The notes under the pieces were generated by a model that worked only from the letters and a program-made list of their open reading frames with translations, did not search any database and was not told the DNA's origin. The position numbers and the translations under genes are program-made. DNA of 64,000 nt from Acinetobacter vivianii (GTDB lineage: Bacteria > Pseudomonadota > Gammaproteobacteria > Pseudomonadales > Moraxellaceae). The stretch covers positions 31,935-95,934 of the forward strand of contig NZ_BMDR01000011.1 in the NCBI RefSeq assembly GCF_014635885.1, given 5' to 3'. Of this stretch, positions 6,831 to 16,148 are shown one piece after another. Positions within the stretch are counted from its first letter, which is position 1. Each line of letters opens with the position of its first letter.

Positions 6831-9641
6831 TTAACTGTCGTGTGCATGCAAGATTAAATTTGCTGCCTGTCTGACTTGTTCAATTGCAGTATTTAGCTCA
6901 CTGAAACGATGATTGGTTTCACGGATAAATTGATCATCTGCTTTGCGACGCTCTTTACGTAAGGTTGAGACAAACTGTTCAAATTCACCTGAAACCTGTT
7001 GCAGGTTTGGCGTGCCGACATAACGTGTTGCGCCATATAAACGATGCAGCACATGCTCAAGTTGTGGAAAGTCTTCCATTTCAATCAATTGCTGCATTTC
7101 AGCAAGTTCAGTGTCAAAACTATCGACCAGCATGCCTAACAGGTCTTGCGCCAGATCTTCTTTATTGGCAGCCAGCTGAATACTTTGTTGCCAGTTAAGG
7201 ATGTTTGGATCAATCGATTCGATTGGGCGTTTTTGTTCAATATTGACTGGCTGGGCACTAAAGTTATTCTTGGTCCAATGTGTCAGGATTTGAATGATCT
7301 GTTCCATCTGAATCGGTTTGGTTACGTAATCGTTCATGCCGACTTTGAGTAACTTCTGCTTTTCGTCTGCCAGTGCATGTGCGGTGAGGGCAATGATTGG
7401 CAGTTGCATGCCATTATCTAGAGTTGATTCTAAAGAGCGAATCGCACGGGTGGTATCAATACCTGACATCACAGGCATTTGAATATCCATAAACACCAGA
7501 TCAAATGGTGGTGATTTTTGTTCAATACGTTCCTGAATAATGTCGATGGCTTTTTGCCCACTTAATGCTTTGGTGGTGGTGACATTGAGTTCACCCAGTA
7601 AAGCTTCAAGCACAATCAGGTTGGGTAGATGATCATCAACCGCTAGGACGTGTAGACCTTGACCATTAAAGTCTTCAGGTTCCTGTTCAAAAATAGGCTG
7701 GTTGCCGAGTAACTGAACCAGTTCGCGACGACTGAGCGGTTGATAGAGTGGACGTGCGCGATATTCATTAAGCATATTCGGATCAAGGCTCATCTGGTAG
7801 CCATAAACCGCAAGATTGCCGTGATAACGCTGACGGATTTCTTTTAGTAATGCTTCGGTATCGCCGCTGTGATCAACAATCAGCCAAGTGCTTTCTTGTT
7901 GATTGAGATGATTTAAACGACTGAACAGATCCAGAATAGATTGGGTTTCGATATGTGAAACACGATAATTTTCCAGATATGAGCGCAGAACGCTGGCTGT
8001 TGCAGGATGGGCCAGATAAGACACTACTTGCAAATAGTCAAAATGAGGATGTTCCACAAACTCATTTTGTTCTTCCACTTTAAAGGATGCTGTAAACCAG
8101 AAGGTCGAGCCTTTTTCTGTTGGCGCGCGTTCCTGATTATCCTCAAAGCCAATCTGACCATGCATCAAATGTACAAGCTGCTTGGAAATAGCCAGACCGA
8201 GTCCAGTACCGCCAAATTGACGGGTAACCGAGGCATCCCCTTGAGAAAAGGATTCAAATAATTTTTTACGATCAGTACCGCTTAAGCCAATACCACTGTC
8301 CTGTACGCTGAAATGCAATAGACATTGTCCAATCTCATCATCTTCCATACGCACCCGTACGATAATTTCACCATCAGGGGTAAATTTGATCGCATTGGAA
8401 ATTAGGTTGGTCAGAATCTGTTTAAAGCGTAGCGCATCACCGACTACATGCTGTGGAATATTTTCAGCATAATAGAAGGCCATATTGATATGCTTTTGTG
8501 CCGCCAGCGGCGAGAGCATATCCATTACATCGAAGATAGCTTCTTCAAGGTCAAACGGGGCGGTTTCGAGTTCTAATTTGCCCGCATCAATTTTAGAAAA
8601 GTCCAGTACATCATTAATCAGTGCCAATAGGTGCGCAGAGGATTTTCGAATGGTTTGCAGATAGAGATTTTGTTCATTGCTCAGGTTTTGCTGACGCAGC
8701 AACAAATGAATAAAGCCATCAATACTGTTCAGTGGTGTTCTGAGCTCATGACTGATATTGGCCAAGAAAACAGACTTGGACTGATTCGATGAAATCGCTT
8801 GGTCACGCGCCTGACGATAGGTAATGTTCTGAACTTCTAAGGTATCTAAGGTTCTGCGTAAATCTTCTTCTGTCTGTTCGGTATGTTCTTTTAATTCGAG
8901 AAAGCTAAAGTGCAAGCGTTTCACCACGTTGGCAATGTCACGCTGGAGTAAACGCAGTTCACCAGTACTGTTTACGACAATGTGCTGATCAAGCGTATCC
9001 GCGTTGAGACGTTGCATCTGCATACGAATCTCATAGATGGGTGCGAGCCAGCGGCGGGAGAACACATTCAGGCAGAACAGTAAAATCAGAATGGTCAATA
9101 AGCCTGTGACCACCAATGAAAGTAAAACTTTATAGCGAGCTAGTTCCAGTGGTTGATTATCCAGCTCAATCATCAGCCAGACAGAGTCAGGATTACCGCT
9201 CTCCAGTTTTGCGCCATAAATATTGTTGTGATTATGCGAAATAGGGCCAAAAAAATTACTGTTATTGGGGAAGTTAGGCCAGAAGCGGTTGTTTTGATAA
9301 CCGACACTTAAATAGGTCTGTCCTTTGTTATCAATCAGCACCGCACGTTGTAAATTCTTTTCATCAAACATTTTTTGCATGATGTTTTGCGCACGATCAT
9401 ATTGATCTGGTTGCTCTTGAACCAGCTTTAATAAATCATTCGCCGTTTGATGATAGCGTGCCAAAATCGCAGAAGCATCTGAGCGCTGTTGTTGCTTGGC
9501 TGAGTTGGTCGTTTCGGCTAAAACCCAAAGAATTCCTACACTTGTCAAAATCGCAATTGGCACAAGAATAAGTGCAATCAACTGCCCATAAGCATGATTG
9601 AGGCGTAAACGTTTCGATATGGTCTTATTGAAATTTGACAT
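6831..9641 (-). CDS. gacS: Hybrid sensor histidine kinase GacS (BarA)
   Basis: A 936-residue tripartite kinase that controls the GacA response regulator and, through small RNAs, the Rsm/Csr system. Order of domains: TM1 at ~20-42, a periplasmic region at ~43-170, TM2 at ~172-194, a HAMP linker, HisKA with phosphoacceptor His298 in FLANISHELRTPLNSI, an HATPase with the G-boxes (DSGIGLS, FGGTGLGLAIS), a degenerate second receiver, a true receiver with phosphoacceptor Asp719 in FMDIQMPVMSG, and an HPt domain with His866 in VLHRLYGATRYVG. It is divergent from cysM across ~150 bp, the arrangement I know from Acinetobacter. GacA is not in the window. Confidence 0.95.
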   Translation of the reverse strand: MSNFNKTISKRLRLNHAYGQLIALILVPIAILTSVGILWVLAETTNSAKQQQRSDASAILARYHQTANDLLKLVQEQPDQYDRAQNIMQKMFDEKNLQRAVLIDNKGQTYLSVGYQNNRFWPNFPNNSNFFGPISHNHNNIYGAKLESGNPDSVWLMIELDNQPLELARYKVLLSLVVTGLLTILILLFCLNVFSRRWLAPIYEIRMQMQRLNADTLDQHIVVNSTGELRLLQRDIANVVKRLHFSFLELKEHTEQTEEDLRRTLDTLEVQNITYRQARDQAISSNQSKSVFLANISHELRTPLNSIDGFIHLLLRQQNLSNEQNLYLQTIRKSSAHLLALINDVLDFSKIDAGKLELETAPFDLEEAIFDVMDMLSPLAAQKHINMAFYYAENIPQHVVGDALRFKQILTNLISNAIKFTPDGEIIVRVRMEDDEIGQCLLHFSVQDSGIGLSGTDRKKLFESFSQGDASVTRQFGGTGLGLAISKQLVHLMHGQIGFEDNQERAPTEKGSTFWFTASFKVEEQNEFVEHPHFDYLQVVSYLAHPATASVLRSYLENYRVSHIETQSILDLFSRLNHLNQQESTWLIVDHSGDTEALLKEIRQRYHGNLAVYGYQMSLDPNMLNEYRARPLYQPLSRRELVQLLGNQPIFEQEPEDFNGQGLHVLAVDDHLPNLIVLEALLGELNVTTTKALSGQKAIDIIQERIEQKSPPFDLVFMDIQMPVMSGIDTTRAIRSLESTLDNGMQLPIIALTAHALADEKQKLLKVGMNDYVTKPIQMEQIIQILTHWTKNNFSAQPVNIEQKRPIESIDPNILNWQQSIQLAANKEDLAQDLLGMLVDSFDTELAEMQQLIEMEDFPQLEHVLHRLYGATRYVGTPNLQQVSGEFEQFVSTLRKERRKADDQFIRETNHRFSELNTAIEQVRQAANLILHAHDS

Positions 9642-9790
9642 AGTTCGGTCAGATTTATCATTCTGCGCAATATCTTAGCATGCTTTCTGATAAGCGCAGA
9701 CATCTGCTTGCCAATAAAAAGCAGAGTGAAATGGTGCAGTATTTCTGTTTTTTTCATACAATAGTCGCCACCTTAATATCGGTGTCGATC

Positions 9791-10720
9791 ATGACGAATA
9801 CGCAAACTGATTTTTTAGCAGATGAATTTTTACTTGATTATTATGTCGGTAAAACCCCTTTAGTACGTTTGCAGCGTTTAGCGTGTCATACCCAGGCCAC
9901 GGTATTAGCCAAATTAGAAGGTAACAATCCAGCAGGTTCAGTCAAGGATCGTCCTGCTTATAACATGATTGTACAGGCAGAAAAACGTGGGCAGATTCAG
10001 CCAGGTGATACCTTGATTGAAGCCACTAGTGGCAATACAGGTATTGCTTTGGCAATGGTTGCGGCAATGCGCGGTTATAAAATGAAGCTGATCATGCCGA
10101 ACAACATGAGTCAGGAACGTAAAGATGCCATGCTGGCCTATGGTGCAGAGTTGATTGAAGTGACTCAGCAGCAAGGGATGGAAGGCGCACGTGACCTCGC
10201 TATGCAAATGCAGGCAGAAGGTAAGGGCTTTGTTCTGAACCAGTTTGGTAACCCTGATAATGTTGAAGCGCATTACCTGACTACAGGGCCTGAAATCTGG
10301 AAGCAAACAGGTGGCAAAATTACCCATTTTGTCAGCTCGATGGGCACCACAGGCACTATCATGGGTGTTTCTAAATATTTGAAAGAACAAAACCCTGATA
10401 TTCAAATTGTTGGTTTACAACCTTCAGATGGTTCAAGCATCGCGGGGATTCGCCGCTGGCCTGAAGAATATCTGCCAACTATTTTTGACCGTCGTCGTGT
10501 CGACCGTATTATTGATATTCCCCAGATTGAAGCTGAAAAAACCATGCGTAAACTGGCGCGTACTGAAGGCATCAGTGCAGGTACATCTTCAGGTGGTGCA
10601 GTTTGGGCATCGATTAAAATTGCCGAAGAAACACCTGATGCCGTGATTGTCTGCATTATCTGTGACCGCGGTGACCGTTATTTATCAACAGGTTTATTTT
10701 CAGTCCAAGATGAAGACTAA
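9791..10720 (+). CDS. cysM: Cysteine synthase B (O-acetylserine sulfhydrylase)
   Basis: A PLP enzyme making cysteine from O-acetylserine and sulfide or thiosulfate. The Schiff-base Lys52 is in NNPAGSVKDRPAYNM, the substrate loop is ATSGNTGIALAM, the phosphate-binding segment is SSMGTTGTIMGVS, and the PLP-ring contact is EGISAGTSSGGAVW. GIRRWPEEYLP is typical of CysM rather than CysK. The frame is open back to 9680, but that extension is not family-like. ATG 9791 starts at MTNTQTDFLADEFLLDYYVGKTPL, giving 309 residues, despite a weak ribosome-binding site. Confidence 0.93.
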   Translation: MTNTQTDFLADEFLLDYYVGKTPLVRLQRLACHTQATVLAKLEGNNPAGSVKDRPAYNMIVQAEKRGQIQPGDTLIEATSGNTGIALAMVAAMRGYKMKLIMPNNMSQERKDAMLAYGAELIEVTQQQGMEGARDLAMQMQAEGKGFVLNQFGNPDNVEAHYLTTGPEIWKQTGGKITHFVSSMGTTGTIMGVSKYLKEQNPDIQIVGLQPSDGSSIAGIRRWPEEYLPTIFDRRRVDRIIDIPQIEAEKTMRKLARTEGISAGTSSGGAVWASIKIAEETPDAVIVCIICDRGDRYLSTGLFSVQDED

Positions 10721-10735
10721 TCTCCCGTCGGGCGC

Positions 10736-10774
10736 TGTTATAATGACAGCTCACCCTTGGTTCAAGGGAGCTGT
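10736..10774 (+). promoter_or_regulatory. Extended -10 promoter and leader hairpin before the exonuclease gene
   Basis: TGTTATAAT (10736-10744) is a perfect extended -10 element. It is followed at once by a strong stem-loop (10746-10774: ACAGCT/AGCTGT outer stem, CCCTTG/CAAGGG inner stem, GTT loop). There is no T run after it, so it is a 5' leader structure or a processing or stability element rather than an ordinary terminator. Confidence 0.5.
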
Positions 10775-10798
10775 TTCGCTCCGTAAGGGAATTCTGAA

Positions 10799-11620
10799 AT
10801 GAATTTACGCTTTCCGATTTTAGTTTTTGATATTGAAACGCTGACCGATATAAAGGCAGGGGCTCATCTCTATGATCTGGACTTGCCAGAAGCGGATGTG
10901 GAACAGGCACTGACCAAGATTCGCCGTCAAGAATCAGGTGTAGATTTTCAACGTCTACCGTTGCATGAGATTGTCTGTATTTCTGGTTTATGGATTGATG
11001 AAAAAGGTTTCCGCTTGTTTTCATTCAGTCAGGAACAGAACAGCGAAGCAGAAATGCTGGCTAAGTTCTTGTCTATTTTTGATAAGAAACAGCCGACACT
11101 GGTGAGCTGGAATGGTTCGCAATTTGACTTGCCAGTGATTTTGTTTCGCGCCATGTATCATGGGCTTTCTGCGCCAAGCCTGTTTGATCAGGGTGAAATT
11201 GATCAGCAGAAGCGTTACAACAATTATCAGAACCGTTATCACCATCGTCATGTTGACCTGATGGATGTGATGGCTATGTTTAATGGTCGTAATTTCCAGA
11301 AGCTGGATGATATTGCCTGTTTGCTGGGTTTCCCAGGTAAACGTGGTGAGACGGGCTATCATGTACCAGACTATGTACGCACTGAACAATGGTTAAAATT
11401 GACCAGTTATTGTGAAGGCGATGTGCTGAATACATGGCTGGTCTATATCCGCTGGTTGCTGCTAAAAGGTCAGTTGAATCAAAAAGATCATCAACAGTTG
11501 ATTCAAGCGACGATTGATTATTTACAAACTCAAACGCAACAAACAGAATTTTTACAGGTATGGCAACAAACATCGCAATATACTGTATTTACCGCACCCA
11601 CTTTTGCGCCAAAAAATTAG
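10799..11620 (+). CDS. Predicted 3'-5' exonuclease (DnaQ/PolB-exo-like)
   Basis: A 273-residue protein of the DEDD exonuclease superfamily, matching the PF10108 type (exonuclease domain resembling that of family B polymerases). Exo I is FDIETL near residue 10, Exo II is WNGSQFDLPVI near residue 105, and Exo III is the YCEGDVLNTWL region. FLSIFDKKQPTLVSWNG and KLDDIACLLGFPGKRG are typical of the family. It probably trims single-stranded DNA or RNA ends; the physiological role is unknown. It follows cysM but has its own extended -10 promoter, and rlmD begins 9 bp after its stop, so the two are probably co-transcribed. Confidence 0.85.
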   Translation: MNLRFPILVFDIETLTDIKAGAHLYDLDLPEADVEQALTKIRRQESGVDFQRLPLHEIVCISGLWIDEKGFRLFSFSQEQNSEAEMLAKFLSIFDKKQPTLVSWNGSQFDLPVILFRAMYHGLSAPSLFDQGEIDQQKRYNNYQNRYHHRHVDLMDVMAMFNGRNFQKLDDIACLLGFPGKRGETGYHVPDYVRTEQWLKLTSYCEGDVLNTWLVYIRWLLLKGQLNQKDHQQLIQATIDYLQTQTQQTEFLQVWQQTSQYTVFTAPTFAPKN

Positions 11621-11629
11621 GTTCATCTT

Positions 11630-13039
11630 TTGAAACACAAAGCGAAACATCGCCCAGCCCAATATCCAACATATACCTTTCAAATCGAAGCATTTTCTCA
11701 TGAAGGGCGCGGCATCGCGCATTATGGAACGCATCCTGACCATCCTAAAGAAAAGCATGGCAAGAAGGTATTTATTCGCTATGGCCTCGTTGGTGAAACG
11801 GTGCAGGCAAAGATTACCAACCAGACTTCTCGTCTTGAAGAAGCTGACATGATCAAGCTGGAAGGCGAGGCAGCTGAAGGTCGTGTTGATCCGATCTGCC
11901 CTCATTTTGGGGTATGTGGTGGCTGTAGCCTGCAACATATTCATCCTGACGAACAGATTTTGTTGAAACAGAATGTGTTGAAGTCACATTTACAACATTT
12001 TGCGGGTTTAGCGCCTGAGCAATGGTTGGCACCGATCCGTTCGGTCAAAACAGATTATCGTCGTCGTGCCCGTATCGGTGTGCGCTACATTGCCAAGCAG
12101 AACCGTTTGGTGATGGGTTTCCGTGAGCATCATAGTAATCATCTCACTGCAATCCAGCAGTGCAATGTATTGGATCAAACTTTATCCGCAACCTTGCCTG
12201 AACTTAAGAAGTTACTCGAAAGTCTTACAGGCAAAGCCCATATTGGTCATATAGAATTGGCCATGGGCGATACCGAGGTAGCATTGCTGATTCGTCATCT
12301 GGATGAATTAAATGCGTCGGATGTCAACCAATTACGTCAGTTTACGTTACTCAAAGGATGGCAGTTGTATTTGCAGCCCAAAGGGGGCGATAGTTTACAT
12401 CGCGTGGATGATTCACAGGCACCGATGCGTTTGCATTACAGTCTGGATGATTTTGCAGTCAAATTTGCATTTTCACCTTTAGACTTTACCCAAGTGAATA
12501 GTGGTGTAAATGCACAAATGATTCACTTGGCATGTGAATTGCTTCAATTACAGGAAGGGGAAAGAGTGCTTGACCTATTCTGTGGATTAGGCAATTTCTC
12601 TCTCCCGATTGCACGTCGTGTGGGTGAGACTGGTCAGGTGGTCGGTGTTGAAGCGAGTGATGAGATGGTGCAAAGGGCAACTGAAAATGCGAAAGCAAAT
12701 CAATTGTCACAGGCAGCATTCTTTTCACAAGATTTAACAAAAGACTTTTCGCATCATTCTTGGGCGAAACAGGGATTTGATGCATTATTAATTGATCCTC
12801 CACGATCAGGTGCGTTTGAGGTTATGCAATATGTACCTAATTTTGGAGCGAAAAGAATCGTTTATGTATCATGTAACCCATCAACACTGGCAAGGGATGC
12901 AGGTGTACTGGCACAATATGGCTATCAGTTGAAAAAAGCTGCGGTGATGGACATGTTTACGCATACTGAACATGTTGAATCGATTGCCCTGTTTGAAAAG
13001 ATTGAGAAGCTTGAAAAAATCGAAGAGATAAACGATTAA
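11630..13039 (+). CDS. rlmD: 23S rRNA (uracil(1939)-C5)-methyltransferase RlmD
   Basis: A SAM-dependent RNA methyltransferase making m5U1939 in 23S rRNA. An N-terminal TRAM-like domain (~15-80) precedes the [4Fe-4S] cluster cysteines C90, C96 and C99, with C178 the likely fourth ligand. The SAM motif is VLDLFCGLGNFSLPIA, and the catalytic Cys lies in YVSCNPSTLARD after DPPRSGAFE. The only good start is TTG 11630, eight bases after an AGG. It lies 31 bp upstream of relA, the same rlmD-relA order as in E. coli. Confidence 0.95.
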   Translation: MKHKAKHRPAQYPTYTFQIEAFSHEGRGIAHYGTHPDHPKEKHGKKVFIRYGLVGETVQAKITNQTSRLEEADMIKLEGEAAEGRVDPICPHFGVCGGCSLQHIHPDEQILLKQNVLKSHLQHFAGLAPEQWLAPIRSVKTDYRRRARIGVRYIAKQNRLVMGFREHHSNHLTAIQQCNVLDQTLSATLPELKKLLESLTGKAHIGHIELAMGDTEVALLIRHLDELNASDVNQLRQFTLLKGWQLYLQPKGGDSLHRVDDSQAPMRLHYSLDDFAVKFAFSPLDFTQVNSGVNAQMIHLACELLQLQEGERVLDLFCGLGNFSLPIARRVGETGQVVGVEASDEMVQRATENAKANQLSQAAFFSQDLTKDFSHHSWAKQGFDALLIDPPRSGAFEVMQYVPNFGAKRIVYVSCNPSTLARDAGVLAQYGYQLKKAAVMDMFTHTEHVESIALFEKIEKLEKIEEIND

Positions 13040-13070
13040 AAAATGAGTTACATATCCAGAGGAGAAAGGT

Positions 13071-15374
13071 ATGGTCACAGTACGTGAACAGTTACCTGGA
13101 CGACTCCAAGAGTTGTCTGAGGAAGCGACTGTAGAACATGCCGCTGAAGCGCAAAGTAGTCTAGTCTCTTGGCTAGATCGAGTGCGTGGTATTTTGGATG
13201 GGGCTGAGCTAAAACAACTTCAGAAAGTTGCCGAGCTTACCTTAGCAAAAGAGTTACAAGCGACGGATCATCGTATCAATACCTTTAGTACAGGGATTGG
13301 TATGGCAGATATTTTGGCCCATTTGCATGTCGACGAAGACACGCTTTCAGCGGCAGTGTTATATCGTAGTGTACGTGAAGGTCTGATTACTTTAGAGGAC
13401 ATTCAACAACAGTTTGGCGAGCAGGTTCTAGCTTTGGTTCAAGGCACCCTTGCAATGGGTAAACTGTCGGAGTTGATTGAAAAGAATAAGCGTTTAGAAG
13501 ACCATTTTAATAATAATCAACGCGAGCATCTAAATGGCATTTATAAAATGCTGATTTCAGTGACGGAAGATGTTCGGGTTGTACTGATCAAGCTGGCAGA
13601 ACGTACTTATGCCTTGCGTGAACTGGCAACGGCAAGTAAAGAACGTCAAGAGCGTGTGGCACGTGAAATTCTCACCATTTACTCGCCGTTGGCACATCGT
13701 CTCGGTATTGCGCAGCTCAAGTGGGAACTGGAAGATCTTGCCTTTCGTTATTTGGCTCCAGAGCGTTATAAAGAAATTGCGTCTTTATTGAATGAAAAGC
13801 GTCTGGAGCGAGAGCAGTATATTCAGTTTGTGATTGATAAACTGAAAACTGAATTGGCTGCATATGATATCCATGCGGAAATTACTGGGCGTGTGAAGCA
13901 CATTTATTCGATTTATCGAAAAATGAAAAGCAAGAACCTTAGTTTTGATCAGCTTTATGACATCCGTGCAGTGCGTGTGTTAGTGAAAAATGTGCCTGAT
14001 TGCTACCATGCTTTGGGCATTGTTCATCAAATCTGGCGTCATATTCCGAACCAGTTCGATGACTATGTCACCAATCCAAAAGCCAACGGCTATCGTTCAT
14101 TGCATACAGCGGTGATTGCAGAGAACAAATCACTGGAAGTACAAATTCGTACTTTTGAAATGCATAACGAAGCTGAGCTTGGGGTGTGTTCGCACTTTAA
14201 CTACAAAGAAGGCGCCAAGAACACCGATCATTCCTTTAATGATCGTTTGCATTCTTTACGTGCGGTACTTGAACACTATCAGGAACGTACCGAAACCACG
14301 CCACATGGTGAAGATGAAGAATCGAATGGCATTGATCAGATTCAGGATTTTGAAAATTTTGAAAAGATCTATGTGTTTAGTCGTGATGGTGACATCAAAG
14401 AGTTACCTCGTGGTTCAACCGTTCTGGATTTTGCTTACCATGTGCATACCGAGGTCGGGAACAAGTGCTATGCCGCACGTGTAAACCAGCGTTATGTGCC
14501 TTTAACCTATATGTTAAAGACGGGTGAGCAGGTTGAGATTTTAACCAAAAAAGATCGTGAACCGAACCGTGACTGGTTGGTGAATTCGCTTGGTTATATC
14601 AAGACTGCACGTGCGCGTGATAAGTTACGCCACTGGTTTAGACAGCAAGATCGTAGTAAGAATGTCGAAGTTGGACGCGAGTTACTCAATAAAGAGCTGG
14701 CGCGTTTAGCGATCCATCCAAAGAGTATCGACCTTAAGGATTATTCATCGCATTTCAATCTGAAGGCAGGTGATGATATCTTGGTTGCATTGGTGAGTGG
14801 CGATATCAGTCTGCATGCCTTGATGAATCAGGTGAATCGTCAAATGCATCTGGATCAGGATGAGCCTGAACTGGTGTTGAAACCTGCATTGAATCCGCGT
14901 GCTAGTCATACTTTATCTGCACACGGTATCCTGATTGATGGTCTGGATAACGTTGAGCTGCATATTGCACAGTGTTGTCAGCCTGTACATGGTGAATCGA
15001 TTGGTGGTTATATCACGTTGAATCGTGGTGTGAGTATTCATAAAGTTGCATGTCCAGACTATATCCGCATGACGACACAAGAACCTGAACGTGCTGTTGA
15101 AGCCGATTGGGAAATGCAGCCAACACGTGGTCAGAGTGTTCAGATCGTGGTGGAAGCCTATGATCGCCGTGGTCTGCTCAAAGATCTGACACAGGTTATT
15201 TTCTCGGATCAAATTAATATTCGTCAGGTCAATACAATTTCTGAGGCAGATGGTATTGCCAATATGAAGTTGTTGATTGAAGTAAAAGGATTGGCTCAAT
15301 TATCTCGTTTGCTGGCACGTTTAGAGCAGCAGCCCGGAATTATTAGCGCAAGACGTTTAGTTCAAGGAAGTTAA
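13071..15374 (+). CDS. relA: GTP pyrophosphokinase RelA ((p)ppGpp synthetase I)
   Basis: A 767-residue ribosome-associated stringent-response synthetase that makes (p)ppGpp when uncharged tRNA enters the A site. The N-terminal HD pseudo-hydrolase domain is degenerate: at 95-104 AAVLYRSVRE replaces the HDxxED motif, so it should lack ppGpp hydrolase activity. The synthetase domain follows (GRVKHIYSIYRKMK, YDIRAVRVLV, NPKANGYRSLHT, EVQIRTFEMH), then TGS (IYVFSRDGDIKELPRGSTVLDFAYHVHT), the helical/zinc-finger region (IAQCCQPVHGE) and a C-terminal ACT domain (QIVVEAYDRRGLLKDLTQVI). A strong AGGAGAAAGG site precedes the ATG. Confidence 0.97.
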   Translation: MVTVREQLPGRLQELSEEATVEHAAEAQSSLVSWLDRVRGILDGAELKQLQKVAELTLAKELQATDHRINTFSTGIGMADILAHLHVDEDTLSAAVLYRSVREGLITLEDIQQQFGEQVLALVQGTLAMGKLSELIEKNKRLEDHFNNNQREHLNGIYKMLISVTEDVRVVLIKLAERTYALRELATASKERQERVAREILTIYSPLAHRLGIAQLKWELEDLAFRYLAPERYKEIASLLNEKRLEREQYIQFVIDKLKTELAAYDIHAEITGRVKHIYSIYRKMKSKNLSFDQLYDIRAVRVLVKNVPDCYHALGIVHQIWRHIPNQFDDYVTNPKANGYRSLHTAVIAENKSLEVQIRTFEMHNEAELGVCSHFNYKEGAKNTDHSFNDRLHSLRAVLEHYQERTETTPHGEDEESNGIDQIQDFENFEKIYVFSRDGDIKELPRGSTVLDFAYHVHTEVGNKCYAARVNQRYVPLTYMLKTGEQVEILTKKDREPNRDWLVNSLGYIKTARARDKLRHWFRQQDRSKNVEVGRELLNKELARLAIHPKSIDLKDYSSHFNLKAGDDILVALVSGDISLHALMNQVNRQMHLDQDEPELVLKPALNPRASHTLSAHGILIDGLDNVELHIAQCCQPVHGESIGGYITLNRGVSIHKVACPDYIRMTTQEPERAVEADWEMQPTRGQSVQIVVEAYDRRGLLKDLTQVIFSDQINIRQVNTISEADGIANMKLLIEVKGLAQLSRLLARLEQQPGIISARRLVQGS

Positions 15375-15392
15375 TTGATCTAAGTTGAGAAA

Positions 15393-15420
15393 TAAAACCT
15401 GCAATATTGCAGGTTTTATT
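15393..15420. terminator. Bidirectional terminator after relA
   Basis: An AAAACCTGCAATATTGCAGGTTTT palindrome between the convergent relA and the secreted-protein gene, with T-rich sequence on both outgoing strands. Confidence 0.85.
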
Positions 15421-15472
15421 TTTTATTATTAAAACGTATGTTGGGTTTTAATAATAATGTCTAATTTAGAAA

Positions 15473-15907
15473 TTACATTTTGCACTTCTTACTTTTTTGA
15501 TAAACAGTCATGTTATCAATATTGGTTTGTGCCTTTGTTTTAATCGCTTGTTGTAAGGTTAAATTAGTCGCATCAGAAGTATCTTCTTCACCCGCAAGAT
15601 TATTGGCAATTTGACCTACTTTAGCCGCTTTCTCCGAATTTCCAGCAAAAGCACTAATAGCACCACTTGCAAGACCAGCCCATTTACTCACTGCTTTACC
15701 CGGCGCTTGTGCATTTGCATTGATGTTTGCAATGTTCTTGTCTGCTTCAGCAAGTTCGCGTTTGGCATTTGCTTGTTCAACAGAAAAATCAGCACAGCTC
15801 ATTGCTTTTAATTCAGTGGTTGAAAATGGTTTATCTGTATTTTCGCTTGCAGCAAACGCTGAAAATGAAAATGTTGCCGCTAAAGTTAAAACTAGTAATT
15901 TTTTCAT
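15473..15907 (-). CDS. Hypothetical secreted/periplasmic protein
   Basis: I do not recognise the family. It has 144 residues with a clean signal peptide, MKKLLVLTLAATFSFSAFA, cut before ASENT. The mature part has two cysteines (MSCADFS, KKCKM at the very end) that could form a disulfide, a helical Glu/Ala/Lys stretch (QANAKRELAEADKNIANINANAQ) and a Gly/Ala-rich hydrophobic patch (KWAGLASGAISAFAGNSEKAAKVG). The longer frame to 15937 is rejected, because ATG 15907 has a GAGGGA site and begins the signal peptide. It lies between relA and an SDR gene. Confidence 0.75.
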   Translation of the reverse strand: MKKLLVLTLAATFSFSAFAASENTDKPFSTTELKAMSCADFSVEQANAKRELAEADKNIANINANAQAPGKAVSKWAGLASGAISAFAGNSEKAAKVGQIANNLAGEEDTSDATNLTLQQAIKTKAQTNIDNMTVYQKSKKCKM

Positions 15908-16111
15908 TATTAAATCCCTCGAAAAGAAGGGTCGCATAATAATAAAAAAATACGATTAAGTTTTACCATTAAAAACCTTAATAATTGACAATCTGAATGT
16001 TTTTTAAGTTTTTTGGCGTTTTGTTGTGATTTTTAGGTGTTTTCTTGTTTTAAATGTGTGTTTAAAGTTAGATTTTAATGTTGGCCCGTTTATTTTAGTG
16101 TTTTTAAAAAT

Positions 16112-16140
16112 GCCTTTGATGTTTTTATAATATCAAAGGC
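16112..16140 (-). terminator. Terminator of the second SDR gene
   Basis: A GCCTTTGAT/ATCAAAGGC stem. Read on the minus strand it is followed by ATTTTTAAAAAC, so it terminates transcription coming from 16925. Confidence 0.75.
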
Positions 16141-16148
16141 GTTAAAAA

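Noticed and set aside
9680..9790. N-terminal extension of cysM
   Set aside because: Not family-like; it lies in the divergent promoter region with gacS.
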